From the NCBI RefSeq assembly GCF_030770395.1, contig NZ_CP132480.1, positions 5,394,223 through 5,458,222 on the forward strand: a stretch of DNA of 64,000 nucleotides. The letters are read 5' to 3'. This document shows, one piece after another, positions 8,656-17,997 of this stretch. A program made the position numbers and the translations under genes. The DNA is from Telluria beijingensis (lineage in GTDB: Bacteria; Pseudomonadota; Gammaproteobacteria; Burkholderiales; Burkholderiaceae_D). Position 1 is the stretch's first letter, and each line of letters opens with the position of its first letter. The notes beneath the pieces were generated by a model. It had not been told where the DNA came from. It saw nothing but the letters and a program-made list of their open reading frames with translations, and made no database searches.

Positions 8656-10161
8656 TTACTTCACGCCGTGCATCAGTTTCTGGATCACCGGCGCCAGCAG
8701 CAGCAGCAGCACGCCGCCGCCCAGCAGCGACCAGAAGCCGAAGCTGTAGCCGCCCAGGGCCGAGGCCACCGACATGCCGGAGTCGCCCGAGACGTGCGAG
8801 GCGAAGATACCCGACAGGTTGTTGCCGATACCGGTCGACAGGAACCAGCCGCCCATGCCCAGGCCCACCAGGCGGGTCGGGGCCAGCTTGGTCACCATCG
8901 ACAGGCCGATCGGCGACAGGCACAGCTCACCGATCGACTGGATCACGTAGACCGCGAACAGGGTCCAGAACGGGATCTTGCCGTTGTCGTTGATCAGCTG
9001 CGACAGCGCGTACATCAAGAGGCCGAAGGCCAGCGCGTTGAACACCAGGCCGAGACCGAACTTGCGCGGGATCGACGGGTTCGAGTTGCGCTTGCCGAGC
9101 CACACCCAGGTCGCGGCGATGATCGGCGCGAACAGGATGATGGCGACCGAGTTCACCGACTGGAACCAGGCGACCGGGAAGGTCCAGTCGCCGAAGTTGC
9201 GGTCGACGATATTGTCGGCCAGGAAGGTGAACGAGCTGCCGGCCTGCTCGAAGAAGCACCAGAACAGGATGTTGAAGAAGAAGATGATCATCATCGCCCA
9301 GGTCTTGTCGCGTGCAACTTTACCTTCGCGGATGCCTTCCATCACCAGCATCGCGGCCAGGCCGACGAACAGGATGGTCAGCAGGATCTGCAGGTTGTTG
9401 GCGCCGGCCTGCAGCAGCAGGTACATGACCGGAATCACGACCAGCGCGCCGACGATCGTGAAGATCAGGCGCTTCGGATTGGCCAGGTCGCCGATCGGTG
9501 CGCCGATGCCCTTCAGGGACTTGCGGCCGATGTAGAACCAGAACAGCGAGATCAGCATGCCCACGCCCGAGGCCAGGAATACGATCTTGTACGACGGCAT
9601 GGCCTGGGTGCCGAAGACTTTCTCGGCCAGGATCTGGGTCAGGATCGGCGCGAAGAAGGCGCCGACGTTGATGCCCATGTAGAAGATGGTGAAACCGGAA
9701 TCGCGGCGGGTATCGTTCAGCGCATACAGCTGGCCGACCATCGTCGAGATATTCGGTTTGAACAGGCCGTTGCCGACGATGATGGTCGCCAGGCCGAGCT
9801 TGAAGACGTCATGGTTCGGAATCGAAATCATGAACAGGCCGGCCGCCATGAAGATGGCGCCGACCAGGATCGAGCGCTGGTAGCCGATGATGCGGTCGGC
9901 CACGTAGCCGCCGAAGACGGCGCCGGCATACACCAGCGCGAGGTAGGAACCGTAGGTGAGGTTGGCGTCGGCCTGACCGGCCGCGTCGCCGCCGTAGAAT
10001 TGGGCGACGATGTAAAGGACGAGTGCCCAACGAATGCCATAGAACGCGAAACGCTCCCAGAATTCAGTCATGAACAGCATCCACAGCGGTGCTGGATGGC
10101 CCATGATCTGTTTGAATTCTGGAAGAGGTCGGTTGGCGGGTGTAGTAGCTGCACCGCTCAT
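8656..10161 (-). CDS. POT family proton-dependent oligopeptide transporter
   Basis: A 501-residue inner-membrane transporter of the major facilitator superfamily that imports di- and tripeptides with protons. The POT signature EFWERFAFYG (ExxERFxYYG, residues 33-42) lies in the first membrane helix, and GNGLFKPNIS with the following 'FTIFYMGINVGAFFAP' is the second family signature. About fourteen hydrophobic segments are visible, the usual number for bacterial POT proteins such as DtpA/YdgR. The ATG is preceded by GGGAGGAACCGC, a strong Shine-Dalgarno. It is a single-gene unit with its own terminator and is divergent from ppnN. Confidence 0.95.
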   Translation of the reverse strand: MSGAATTPANRPLPEFKQIMGHPAPLWMLFMTEFWERFAFYGIRWALVLYIVAQFYGGDAAGQADANLTYGSYLALVYAGAVFGGYVADRIIGYQRSILVGAIFMAAGLFMISIPNHDVFKLGLATIIVGNGLFKPNISTMVGQLYALNDTRRDSGFTIFYMGINVGAFFAPILTQILAEKVFGTQAMPSYKIVFLASGVGMLISLFWFYIGRKSLKGIGAPIGDLANPKRLIFTIVGALVVIPVMYLLLQAGANNLQILLTILFVGLAAMLVMEGIREGKVARDKTWAMMIIFFFNILFWCFFEQAGSSFTFLADNIVDRNFGDWTFPVAWFQSVNSVAIILFAPIIAATWVWLGKRNSNPSIPRKFGLGLVFNALAFGLLMYALSQLINDNGKIPFWTLFAVYVIQSIGELCLSPIGLSMVTKLAPTRLVGLGMGGWFLSTGIGNNLSGIFASHVSGDSGMSVASALGGYSFGFWSLLGGGVLLLLLAPVIQKLMHGVK

Positions 10162-10397
10162 GCGGTTCCTCCCGAAAATGTAATGACTGAGTAATAGTTA
10201 TATGGACTAGTTCGAAGGCCGAACATTCCAATAGGCAGGCATTCTAGTGCATATTCTTCATCGCAAGAAAGTTTTTTCCGGATGTGTTATTACCGGTCGA
10301 AGATGGTGCAGTGCACCGTGCGCGGCTCACGGTTTTGGGGCAGTTTGGCGTATATTGCTGTAAAGAGTAACGTTTCTTGGAAGAGGAAAACAGGACC

Positions 10398-11804
10398 ATG
10401 ACCCACGAAGTAGTCGATACACTCGTTTCACCCGAAAGCCTGCAACTGGTCGATACCCTGATCTCGCCGCAAGGGCGGCTCGAAGTCCTGTCGAAGGCCG
10501 AAGTGGCCAAGCTGCTCGAAACCGGCCAGGCCGGCCTGTACGACGTCTTCCGCAAATGCGCGCTGGCCGTGCTCAATACCGGCAGCGACATCGACGACGG
10601 CAAGGAACTGCTGGAGCGCTACGCATCGTTCGACATCAGCATCCTGCAGCGCGAGCGCGGCATCAAGCTCGATATCCGCAATGCGCCGGGCAATGCCTTC
10701 GTCGACGGCAAGATGATCCGCGGTATCCATGAACACCTGTTCTCGGTGCTGCGCGACATCGTGTTCGTGAATTTCGACGTCACCGACAACCCCAAGTTCG
10801 ACCTGACCCGCAGCGAAGGCATCACCGACGCCGTATTCCACATCCTGCGCAACGCCAATGTGCTGCAGCCGCAGAGGAATCCCAACCTGGTCGTGTGCTG
10901 GGGCGGCCACTCGATCAGCCGCATCGAATACAACTACACGAAAAAGGTCGGCTATGCGCTGGGCCTGCGCGAGATGGACATCTGCACCGGCTGCGGCCCG
11001 GGCGCCATGAAGGGCCCGATGAAGGGCGCGACCATCGGCCACTCCAAGCAGCGCCTGGGCAGCGGACGCTACCTGGGCATCTCGGAACCGGGCATCATCG
11101 CGGCCGAGTCGCCGAACCCGATCGTCAATGACCTGGTGATCATGCCGGACATCGAGAAACGCCTCGAGGCCTTCGTGCGCACCGGCCACGGCATCGTCGT
11201 GTTCCCGGGCGGCGCCGGCACCGCCGAAGAGATCCTGTACATCCTGGGCATCCTGCTCCATCCGGACAATGCCGAGATCCCGTTCCCACTGATCTTCACG
11301 GGGCCTGCCTCGGCGCGCGATTATTTCACGCAGATCGATGCGTTCCTCGGCGTGACCCTGGGCGAAGCGGCGCAGAAGCGTTACCAGATCATCATCGACG
11401 ATCCGGATGCGGTGGCGCGCGCCATGCAGGCTGGCGTGCAAGAGGTGCGTGCCTTCCGCAAGGCCAATAGCGACGCCTATTACTATAATTGGCGGCTCAA
11501 GATCGACCACGAGTTCCAGAAGCCGTTCCGGCCGACGCACGAGAATATGCGGGGGCTCGACCTGCACCGGGGGATTCCGATGCACCTGCTGGCAGCCAAC
11601 CTGCGGCGTGCGTTCTCCGGCGTGGTGGCGGGGAATGTGAAGGAAGAAGGGATTCGCGCGATCGAGAAGTATGGCAAATACGAGATCAGTGGCGAGGCCG
11701 AGATCATGGGGCCGATGGATGCGCTGCTGGCGTCGTTCGTGGAGCAGAGTCGGATGAAGTTGCCGGGCAAGGCGTATACGCCGTGCTATACGATCGTCCA
11801 ATAA
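10398..11804 (+). CDS. ppnN: Pyrimidine/purine nucleotide 5'-monophosphate nucleosidase (PpnN/YgdH, LOG family)
   Basis: A 468-residue LOG/PpnN-type enzyme that hydrolyses nucleoside 5'-monophosphates to the base and ribose 5-phosphate. In E. coli PpnN is stimulated by (p)ppGpp. The Rossmann-like core has the phosphate-binding CTGCGPGAMKG motif and the LOG motif FPGGAGTAEEILYILG. N-terminal (about 1-140) and C-terminal (about 350-468) extensions match PpnN rather than the short plant-type LOG proteins. The ATG at 10398 follows GAGGAAAACAGGACC; an upstream TTG in frame is unlikely to be used. It is transcribed alone, divergent from the peptide transporter. Confidence 0.94.
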   Translation: MTHEVVDTLVSPESLQLVDTLISPQGRLEVLSKAEVAKLLETGQAGLYDVFRKCALAVLNTGSDIDDGKELLERYASFDISILQRERGIKLDIRNAPGNAFVDGKMIRGIHEHLFSVLRDIVFVNFDVTDNPKFDLTRSEGITDAVFHILRNANVLQPQRNPNLVVCWGGHSISRIEYNYTKKVGYALGLREMDICTGCGPGAMKGPMKGATIGHSKQRLGSGRYLGISEPGIIAAESPNPIVNDLVIMPDIEKRLEAFVRTGHGIVVFPGGAGTAEEILYILGILLHPDNAEIPFPLIFTGPASARDYFTQIDAFLGVTLGEAAQKRYQIIIDDPDAVARAMQAGVQEVRAFRKANSDAYYYNWRLKIDHEFQKPFRPTHENMRGLDLHRGIPMHLLAANLRRAFSGVVAGNVKEEGIRAIEKYGKYEISGEAEIMGPMDALLASFVEQSRMKLPGKAYTPCYTIVQ

Positions 11805-11824
11805 ACGGCCCGCTGCCCCAACCC

Positions 11825-11950
11825 GTCGTTACCTCCACTGGAGGTAACGACTTCCCGCGCAGGCGGGAACCCAAGTTTGCCTGCCTAGTGCTGCGCTTGA
11901 CGTAAGCGGTGGCGCGTAAAACTTGGGTCCCCGCCTTCGCGGGGACGACG
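11825..11950. repeat. REP-like inverted repeat pair (copy 1), with a nested perfect hairpin
   Basis: Two facing copies of a repeat unit lie between ppnN and lysS. The left arm (to about 11874) ends GGCGGGAACCCAAG. The right arm, from about 11921, is CTTGGGTCCCCGCC...GGGGACGACG read along the plus strand as its complement. A closely related pair lies at 17522-17627. In this copy the left unit is broken after GTCGTT by a 27-base perfect inverted repeat at 11825-11851 (arms of 13 bases, GTCGTTACCTCCA, around one C). The pair sits between convergent genes and probably acts as a REP/BIME-type element. Confidence 0.8.
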
Positions 11951-11973
11951 TGTCAACGGCGCGGGTGCCCATG

Positions 11974-11997
11974 AAAAAAGCCGCCTTTCGGCGGCTT
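11974..11997 (-). terminator. Rho-independent terminator of the prfB-HAD-lysS operon
   Basis: On the minus strand, eight bases after the lysS stop, AAGCCGCC and GGCGGCTT pair around GAAA and are followed by a run of six T. This is a textbook intrinsic terminator. Confidence 0.92.
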
Positions 11998-12004
11998 CAT
12001 TACA

Positions 12005-13543
12005 TCAGTCCTCTTTGCGCAAGTGCGGGAACAGCAGCACGTCGCGAATATTCGGCGAGTCGGTGATCAGCATCATCAGGCGGTCGATGCCGATGCCGCA
12101 GCCGCCGGCTGGCGGCATGCCGTATTCCAGCGCGCGGATGTAGTCGGCGTCGTAGAACATCGCCTCGTCGTCGCCGGCATCCTTGGCCGCCACTTGCGAC
12201 AGGAAGCGCGCCGCCTGGTCTTCGGGATCGTTCAGCTCCGAGAAGCCGTTGGCGATCTCGCGGCCCACCATGAACAGCTCGAAACGCTCGGTGATGCCTT
12301 CGCGGACGTCCGACGCACGCGCCAGCGGCGACACTTCGACCGGATAGTCGATGATGAAGGTCGGCTCCCACAGCAGCGCTTCGGCGGTTTCTTCGAACAG
12401 CGCCAGCTGCAGCGCGCCCAGGCCGGCGGTGGCGAAGGGCTTGACGCCGAACTTCGTCTTCAGTTCAGTCTTGATGAACTCGGCGTCGTTCAGCTGTTCT
12501 GGCGTGTAGCCCGGAGCGTACTTGTCGATCGCCTCGACGATGGTCAGGCGCTGGAACGGTTTCGACAGGTCGAGCTCGCGGCCGCCATAGGTCAGCACGG
12601 CGCTGCCGTGGGCGTCGATCGCCGCCTGGCGGATCACCTGCTCGGTGAAGTTCATGATCCACTTGTAGTCGGTGTACGCCGCATAGAATTCCATCATCGT
12701 GAATTCAGGGTTGTGGCGGACCGACACGCCCTCGTTGCGGAAGTTGCGGTTGACTTCGAACACGCGGTCGAAGCCGCCCACCACCAGGCGCTTCAGGTAC
12801 AGCTCGGGCGCGATGCGCAGGTACATTTCCATGTCCAGCGCATTGTGGTGGGTGACGAACGGCTTGGCCGCGGCGCCGCCCGGGATCGGGTGCAGCATCG
12901 GGGTCTCGACTTCCATGAAGCCGTTCTTTTCCATGAAGCGGCGCATCGACGACATCGCGGCGGTGCGCGCCTTGAAGGTGCGGCGCGTCTCTTCGTTCAT
13001 GATCAGGTCGACGTAGCGCTGGCGGTACTTGGTCTCCTGATCGGCCAGGCCGTGGAATTTGTCCGGCAGCGGACGGATCGCCTTGGCGATCAGGCGCAGC
13101 TGGGTGACCTTGACGGTCAGCTCGTCGGTCTTGGTCTTGAACAGAACGCCTTCGACGCCCAGGATGTCGCCCAGGTCGTAGCCGCGCAGCGCGTCCATCG
13201 CCGCTTCGCCGGCGTTGTCGAGGGCGATATAGACCTGGATGCGGCCGCTGGCGGCCGGGCCGGAACTGTCCTGCAGGGTGGCGAAGGCCGCCTTCTTGCC
13301 CGCCTCGCGGCGCAGCATCATGCGGCCGGCCAGCACGACGGCGACCGGTTCCGCCTCGAGTTCTTCGCGAGACTTGCCGCCGTAGGTCTCGACCAGGTCG
13401 GCCGCCTTGTGCTGCGGGACGAAGTCGTTCGGGAAGGCGATGCCTTGTTCGCGGATCGCGGCCAGCTTGGCGCGGCGCTCGGCCATGATCTTGTTTTCGT
13501 CGGCAGCCTGCAGCGGCGCCTGTTCTTGGTTTTCGGTGTTCAT
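12005..13543 (-). CDS. lysS: Lysyl-tRNA synthetase, class II
   Basis: A 512-residue class II aminoacyl-tRNA synthetase that charges tRNA-Lys. An N-terminal OB-fold anticodon-binding domain (about 60-170) is followed by the catalytic core. Motif 2 is visible as [23 protein letters not shown] and motif 3 as [11 protein letters not shown] near the C-terminus. Length and ends match bacterial LysS. The gene is last in a minus-strand group with prfB and a HAD phosphatase; the 26-bp gap to the HAD gene and the terminator behind lysS suggest one transcript. prfB and lysS are neighbours in many proteobacteria. Confidence 0.97.
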   Translation of the reverse strand: MNTENQEQAPLQAADENKIMAERRAKLAAIREQGIAFPNDFVPQHKAADLVETYGGKSREELEAEPVAVVLAGRMMLRREAGKKAAFATLQDSSGPAASGRIQVYIALDNAGEAAMDALRGYDLGDILGVEGVLFKTKTDELTVKVTQLRLIAKAIRPLPDKFHGLADQETKYRQRYVDLIMNEETRRTFKARTAAMSSMRRFMEKNGFMEVETPMLHPIPGGAAAKPFVTHHNALDMEMYLRIAPELYLKRLVVGGFDRVFEVNRNFRNEGVSVRHNPEFTMMEFYAAYTDYKWIMNFTEQVIRQAAIDAHGSAVLTYGGRELDLSKPFQRLTIVEAIDKYAPGYTPEQLNDAEFIKTELKTKFGVKPFATAGLGALQLALFEETAEALLWEPTFIIDYPVEVSPLARASDVREGITERFELFMVGREIANGFSELNDPEDQAARFLSQVAAKDAGDDEAMFYDADYIRALEYGMPPAGGCGIGIDRLMMLITDSPNIRDVLLFPHLRKED

Positions 13544-13569
13544 GATTGGTTCTGTGTGATATCGGATGG

Positions 13570-14235
13570 TCAGGCGAGCAGCGACTCAACGTCCAGCTGC
13601 GTGAAGTCGTTGACGATGGCGATGACGTTGTCGAATTCGGCGAAGGCCTCGGCCGGCAGCGTGGTGGTGAGCACCACCGCGCGCATGCCGGCGCGGCGCG
13701 CCGCTTCCACGCCCAGCGGCGCGTCCTCGAACACGATGCAACCGGCCGGCATTGCCTCGCAGCGGTCGGCCGCCTTGAGGAACACATCCGGGTGCGGCTT
13801 GCCGCGCGGGACGTCCACGGTGCCGATCACTACCGCGTCGAAACGCGGCTGCAGGCCCATGTCCTCGAGGATGAAACGCGCGCTGCCGGGCGAGGCCGAG
13901 GTGGCCACCGCCAGTTTCCAGCCACGGGCAGCGCCAGCGTCGATGAAGGCATCGAAGCCGGGCAGGGTGGCGCGGTGCGGCGCGTACAGTTCGCGGTACA
14001 GCACTTCCTTCTCGTGGTTCAGGGTCGCCAGTTCGTCGTCGCTCAGGTGTTCGCCCAGGTAGTGACGCAGGATTTCCTTGCCCTGGCGGCCGGCGGTGTC
14101 GCGGAAGAAGGCGTCCGGCTCGATCGTCTGTCCCCGCCGCGCGAAGAAGGTGATCCACGCCTGGGTGTGGAAGTCCATATTGTCGACGATGGTGCCATCC
14201 ATGTCGAAGATCAGCGCGCGGGGAGAAGCGGTCAT
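13570..14235 (-). CDS. HAD-superfamily hydrolase (beta-phosphoglucomutase/phosphatase type)
   Basis: A 221-residue HAD subfamily IA protein. Motif I is [10 protein letters not shown] (nucleophile and acid Asp near residues 11 and 13). Motif II is in VATSASPGS, the lysine is in [13 protein letters not shown], and motif IV is [16 protein letters not shown]. The helical cap between about 20 and 85 is of the type seen in phosphoglycolate phosphatases and beta-phosphoglucomutases. The substrate cannot be assigned. It lies 11 bp after prfB and 26 bp before lysS, so it is co-transcribed with them. Confidence 0.9.
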   Translation of the reverse strand: MTASPRALIFDMDGTIVDNMDFHTQAWITFFARRGQTIEPDAFFRDTAGRQGKEILRHYLGEHLSDDELATLNHEKEVLYRELYAPHRATLPGFDAFIDAGAARGWKLAVATSASPGSARFILEDMGLQPRFDAVVIGTVDVPRGKPHPDVFLKAADRCEAMPAGCIVFEDAPLGVEAARRAGMRAVVLTTTLPAEAFAEFDNVIAIVNDFTQLDVESLLA

Positions 14236-14246
14236 CGGGTGTGCCT

Positions 14247-15351
14247 TTACACGTTCTGCTTGAGGGAGGCCGAGATGAAATCGTCCAGGTCGCCGTCCAG
14301 CACGTTCTTGGTATTGCCGGTCTCGAAACCGGTACGCAAGTCCTTGATGCGCGACTGGTCGAGAACATACGAACGGATCTGGTGGCCCCAGCCGACGTCG
14401 GTCTTCGAATCTTCGAGCTTCTGCTGCTCGCTCATGCGGTTGCGCAGTTCGAGTTCATACAGCTTGGCGCGCAGCATGTCCCAGGCCTCGGCCTTGTTGC
14501 GGTGCTGCGAGCGGTCGTTCTGGCACTGGACGACGATGCCCGACGGGCCGTGGGTCAGGCGCACTGCCGAATCGGTCTTGTTGATGTGCTGACCGCCGGC
14601 GCCCGAAGCGCGGTAGGTGTCGATGCGCACGTCGGCCGGGTTGATCTCGATCTCGATCGAGTCGTCCACTTCCGGATACACGAACAGCGAGGTGAACGAG
14701 GTGTGGCGGCCGTTGGCCGAGTCGAACGGCGACTTGCGCACCAGGCGGTGCACGCCGGTCTCGGTGCGCAGGTGGCCATAGGCGTACTCGCCGTCGACCT
14801 TGATGGTGGCGGTCTTGATGCCCGCGACCTCGCCCTCGGACTGTTCGAGGATCTCGGCCTTGAAGCCCTTGCGTTCGCAGTAGCGCAGGTATTGACGCAG
14901 CAGCATCGAGGCCCAGTCCTGCGCCTCGGTGCCGCCGGCGCCGGCCTGGATGTCGATGAAGCAGTTCGCGTGGTCCATCGGGTTGCTGAACATGCGGCGG
15001 AATTCCATCGCCTCGATGACCTTCTGCACTTCGTCGAGGTCGCCGGACACCGCTTCGATGGTGTCGTCGTCGCCTTCTTCGCGCGCCATGTCGAACAGGT
15101 CGCGCGCGTCCGCCAGGTCGGCCTTGGCCTTTTCGAGCACGTGCACGACGCCTTCCAGCGCCTTCTTCTCTTTGCCCATTTCCTGGGCTTTCTTCGGGTC
15201 GTTCCAGATCGATGGATCTTCCATCTCCTGGTTGACCTGTTCTAGTTTCTCCGACTTCTTATCGAAGTCAAAGATACCTCCGAAGTTCGGCCTCGCGACC
15301 GGTCAGGTCGTTCAGCAGGGCGGAAATGGCGTTGATGCGTTCGGCTTCCAT
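14247..15351 (-). CDS. prfB: Peptide chain release factor 2, expressed by programmed +1 frameshift
   Basis: Release factor 2 recognises UGA and UAA stop codons. The first 27 codons (ATG at 15351, [10 protein letters not shown]...) end at an in-frame TGA at 15270-15268. The second frame continues for 340 codons to 14247, giving a 367-residue protein, the normal RF2 length. The GGQ peptidyl-hydrolysis motif is present (GAGGQHINK), as is the stop-codon-reading SPF tripeptide ([15 protein letters not shown]). Annotating only the long second frame from its first ATG at 15224 would drop the true N-terminus. The gene heads the prfB-HAD-lysS unit. Confidence 0.96.
15267..15282 (-). promoter_or_regulatory. 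prfB programmed +1 frameshift site
   Basis: Minus-strand CGG-AGG-TAT-CTT-TGA-C. The AGG part is the internal Shine-Dalgarno-like element, CTT is the slippery codon and TGAC the poorly read stop. The ribosome slips from CTT to TTT and reads GAC next. This feedback site makes RF2 synthesis depend on low RF2 activity, as in E. coli. Confidence 0.95.
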
Positions 15352-15487
15352 GGTCTCGGCAGTCTCATTGGTTGATTGAATCGAACCGCGGATTATACCC
15401 GACGACTGCCTTTGATGACGCCGTATGGATTGCCATGCCCGTCGCCGCTGCCGTATCATCGCCCCGTCTTCTCTCCCGGATTCCCCC

Positions 15488-17500
15488 ATGAACCGCCTTT
15501 TGCGTTACCAAATCGGCATGGCCTTCGCGCCGCTGCTGCTCATCCTCCCCGTCCACGCCGCCCAGGCCCCGAACGGTGCGACCGCCGTGCTGGCCGTGCT
15601 CGAGACCTCCGACCTGCACTCGAACGTGGTCGGTTATGACTATTACAAGCTGGCGCCGGACGCCTCGATCGGCTTCGACCGTACCGCCACGCTCATCAGG
15701 CAGGCGCGCAAGGAATTCGCCAACACGCTGCTGCTCGACAATGGCGACACGATCCAGGGTACGGCCTTCGCCGACTACCAGGCGCTGGTCAAGGCTCCGG
15801 GCTGCGACCAGGTGCTGGGCATCTATAAAATCATGAACGCGCTCGGCTACGAGGGCGGCACGCTGGGCAACCACGAATTCAACTACGGACTGCCGTTCCT
15901 GAACCAGGTCACCGGCAGCAGCTTCAAGGTGAAGGGTGTCGAGCCTCAGGCCAAGCCCTGCGCCGGGCCGGATTTCCCGCTGGTGCTGGCCAATATCCAC
16001 AGCCTGCAGACGAACGAGCCGCTGTTCGCGCCGTACAAGATCATCGACAAGAAGATCGTCGCGCGTGACGCCGACGGCAAGCAGGTCGAGAGCACGGTGA
16101 AAGTCGGCATCATCGGCTTCACGCCGCCGGACATCATGTCGTGGGACAAACGCTGGCTGGAGGGCCGCGTCAAGCCGGTCGACGTCAAGGCCAGCGCCGA
16201 GCGCTATATCCCCGAGATGCGCAAGAAGGGCGCCGAACTGGTGGTGGTGCTGGGCCATGCGGGCCTCGATGACGCCAGCTATTCGCCGACGATGGAAAAC
16301 ACCAACTGGCACCTTGCCAGGGTGCCGGGCGTGGACGTGGTGCTGATGGGCCATGCGCACCAGCTGTTCCCGAACAAGGACAGCACCGTCGCGCAATTCA
16401 ACCTGCCGGGCGTGGACAAGGTGCGTGGGCTGGTGCACGGCGTGCCGGCCGTGATGCCGAGCCAGTGGGGTAAGCATCTTGGGGTGATTCAACTTCACCT
16501 GAAATCGGACGGCAAGCGCTGGACGGTCGAGAAGGACAAGACCTTGGTCGAGGCGCGTTCGACCCAGGTCGCGCCAAAAACCTTCGTCGAGCCGGATGCC
16601 GAGGTGACGGCGCTGGTGCGCGCCGAGCACGAGGCGACCATCGCCTATGTGAAGACGCCGGTGGGCAAGTCAGGCTTCCGCATGACGACGTATTTCGCCG
16701 ACGTCGGCGACCCGTCGGCGCTGGAAGTGGTGAACCGCGCTCAGGCGGAGTATGTGGTCAAATACGTGCAGGCCAACCTGCCGCAGTACGCGCAATTGCC
16801 GGTGCTGTCGGTGACGGCGCCGTTCAAGGCCGGTTTCCCGACCGTGGCCGATTACACCGACGTGCCGGCGGGCGACCTGGCGCTGAACAATGCGGCCGAC
16901 CTGTACCTATTCCCGAACTCGCTGTATGCGGTGAAGGTGAATGGCGCGGGCCTGAAGGCATGGCTGGAAACCGCCGCGGGGCGCTTCAACACCATCGATC
17001 CATCGAAGAGCGAGCCGCAGGAACTGGTCAACAACCGCTTCCCGAGCTTTAATTTCGATACCATCACCTCGCCAGACGTGCGTTACGAGATCGACGTGAC
17101 GCGCGCACCGGGCGACCGGATCCGCAAACTGGCCTATAAAGGCAAGCCGGTCGAGGCGAAGCAGGAATTCCTGGTCGCGACCAATAACTATCGTGCCAGC
17201 GGCGGTGGCGGCTTCCCGGGCCTGGACGGCAGCAATGTGGTGCTGGCGTCGCCGGACAATAACCGCGATATCCTGATCGACTACATCCGTAATGCGAAGG
17301 AGTTGAGCCGCAAATCGCAGGGTGCGGCGCGTAGCTGGCGCTTTGCGCCAGTCAAGACAGCGGGGCCGGTGGTGTTCCATTCGGCGCCTGGACTGGTCGC
17401 GCTGGCGCAGGAGGCGGGGATCGATAATGTCAGCCAGTTGAAAGCTGATGATGGCGCTGGCAAGGGCACGGCCTTGTACGCGGTCGATCTGTCGAAGTAA
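15488..17500 (+). CDS. cpdB: 2',3'-cyclic-nucleotide 2'-phosphodiesterase / 3'-nucleotidase (CpdB-like), periplasmic
   Basis: 670 residues with a Sec signal peptide (hydrophobic 'MAFAPLLLILPVHA', cleavage expected after AHA/AQA near residue 27). An N-terminal metallophosphoesterase domain (about 35-330) has the two-metal ligands in ETSDLHSN, DNGDTIQG, GNHEFNYG, GHAG and GHAHQ. A 5'-nucleotidase C-terminal domain (about 390-610) has the substrate-stacking region. The enzyme should degrade 2',3'-cyclic nucleotides and 3'-nucleotides in the periplasm for phosphate and nucleoside scavenging. The ATG at 15488 precedes the signal peptide; the open frame extends upstream without signal-like features. 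It is divergent from prfB. Confidence 0.92.
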   Translation: MNRLLRYQIGMAFAPLLLILPVHAAQAPNGATAVLAVLETSDLHSNVVGYDYYKLAPDASIGFDRTATLIRQARKEFANTLLLDNGDTIQGTAFADYQALVKAPGCDQVLGIYKIMNALGYEGGTLGNHEFNYGLPFLNQVTGSSFKVKGVEPQAKPCAGPDFPLVLANIHSLQTNEPLFAPYKIIDKKIVARDADGKQVESTVKVGIIGFTPPDIMSWDKRWLEGRVKPVDVKASAERYIPEMRKKGAELVVVLGHAGLDDASYSPTMENTNWHLARVPGVDVVLMGHAHQLFPNKDSTVAQFNLPGVDKVRGLVHGVPAVMPSQWGKHLGVIQLHLKSDGKRWTVEKDKTLVEARSTQVAPKTFVEPDAEVTALVRAEHEATIAYVKTPVGKSGFRMTTYFADVGDPSALEVVNRAQAEYVVKYVQANLPQYAQLPVLSVTAPFKAGFPTVADYTDVPAGDLALNNAADLYLFPNSLYAVKVNGAGLKAWLETAAGRFNTIDPSKSEPQELVNNRFPSFNFDTITSPDVRYEIDVTRAPGDRIRKLAYKGKPVEAKQEFLVATNNYRASGGGGFPGLDGSNVVLASPDNNRDILIDYIRNAKELSRKSQGAARSWRFAPVKTAGPVVFHSAPGLVALAQEAGIDNVSQLKADDGAGKGTALYAVDLSK

Positions 17501-17521
17501 CCATCACCACTGCCATATGCC

Positions 17522-17627
17522 CGTCGTTCCCGCGAAGGCGGGAACCCAAGATTTGCGCGCATATCGGCCGTTTCAAGCGTAGTCGCCGTGCCGAAGAATT
17601 GGGTTCCCGCCTGCGCGGGAACGACGT
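17522..17627. repeat. REP-like inverted repeat pair (copy 2)
   Basis: Left unit CGTCGTTCCCGCGAAGGCGG-GAACCCAAG at 17522-17550 and its near-complement TTGGGTTCCCGCC...GCGGGAACGACG ending at 17627, separated by about 47 bases. It is closely related to the pair at 11825-11950. It lies between the convergent cpdB and DUF2288 genes and can fold into a long hairpin. Confidence 0.82.
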
Positions 17628-17665
17628 GCTTGACGCTGCAGGCTCATTGTGGGGCCGCGGCTTCC

Positions 17666-17986
17666 TCAATGCAGTTGCTTCTTCTCGGGCTGCACCAGCA
17701 CGAATGGGCTCACCACCGACGCCCACAACACCTCGTCCGCCTCCAGCCAGCCCTGCGCCTGCGCATCGCTGACCTTGGCCACGCTGCCTTCGTTCATCCA
17801 GCGCGTCACGGCCTCGCGATCGTCGTGCGCGATGCGCAGGGCGACGTCGATCAGGTCCAGCGCCTCGCTGACCCAGATCACCGAGCCGCTGGCGAAGTGG
17901 CGTTCGAGCTCGCTCCATTTGACGCGGCCAGTCTCGCGGTTGATCTTGTCGTGCAGTTCGGTGTCGTTCTCGGGTTTGGTTTTCAT
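17666..17986 (-). CDS. DUF2288 domain protein
   Basis: A 106-residue soluble protein. The pattern 'ELHDKINRETGRVKWSELERHFASGSVIWV' followed by 'LDLIDVALRIAHDD' and 'SPFVLVQP' near the end matches DUF2288, a small family of unknown function in cyanobacteria and proteobacteria. The ATG at 17986 was chosen because the family N-terminus starts there. It follows the Res toxin gene by only 11 bp on the same strand and may be co-transcribed with the toxin-antitoxin pair, though DUF2288 genes are not a usual part of such pairs. Confidence 0.82.
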   Translation of the reverse strand: MKTKPENDTELHDKINRETGRVKWSELERHFASGSVIWVSEALDLIDVALRIAHDDREAVTRWMNEGSVAKVSDAQAQGWLEADEVLWASVVSPFVLVQPEKKQLH

Positions 17987-17997
17987 CGTGAATCTGT

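Noticed and set aside
10351..10356. TATATT as -10 of a ppnN promoter
   Set aside because: No acceptable -35 hexamer at 16-18 bases upstream.
15224..15224. ATG at 15224 as the start of prfB
   Set aside because: It would drop the conserved RF2 N-terminus and ignore the canonical frameshift site upstream.
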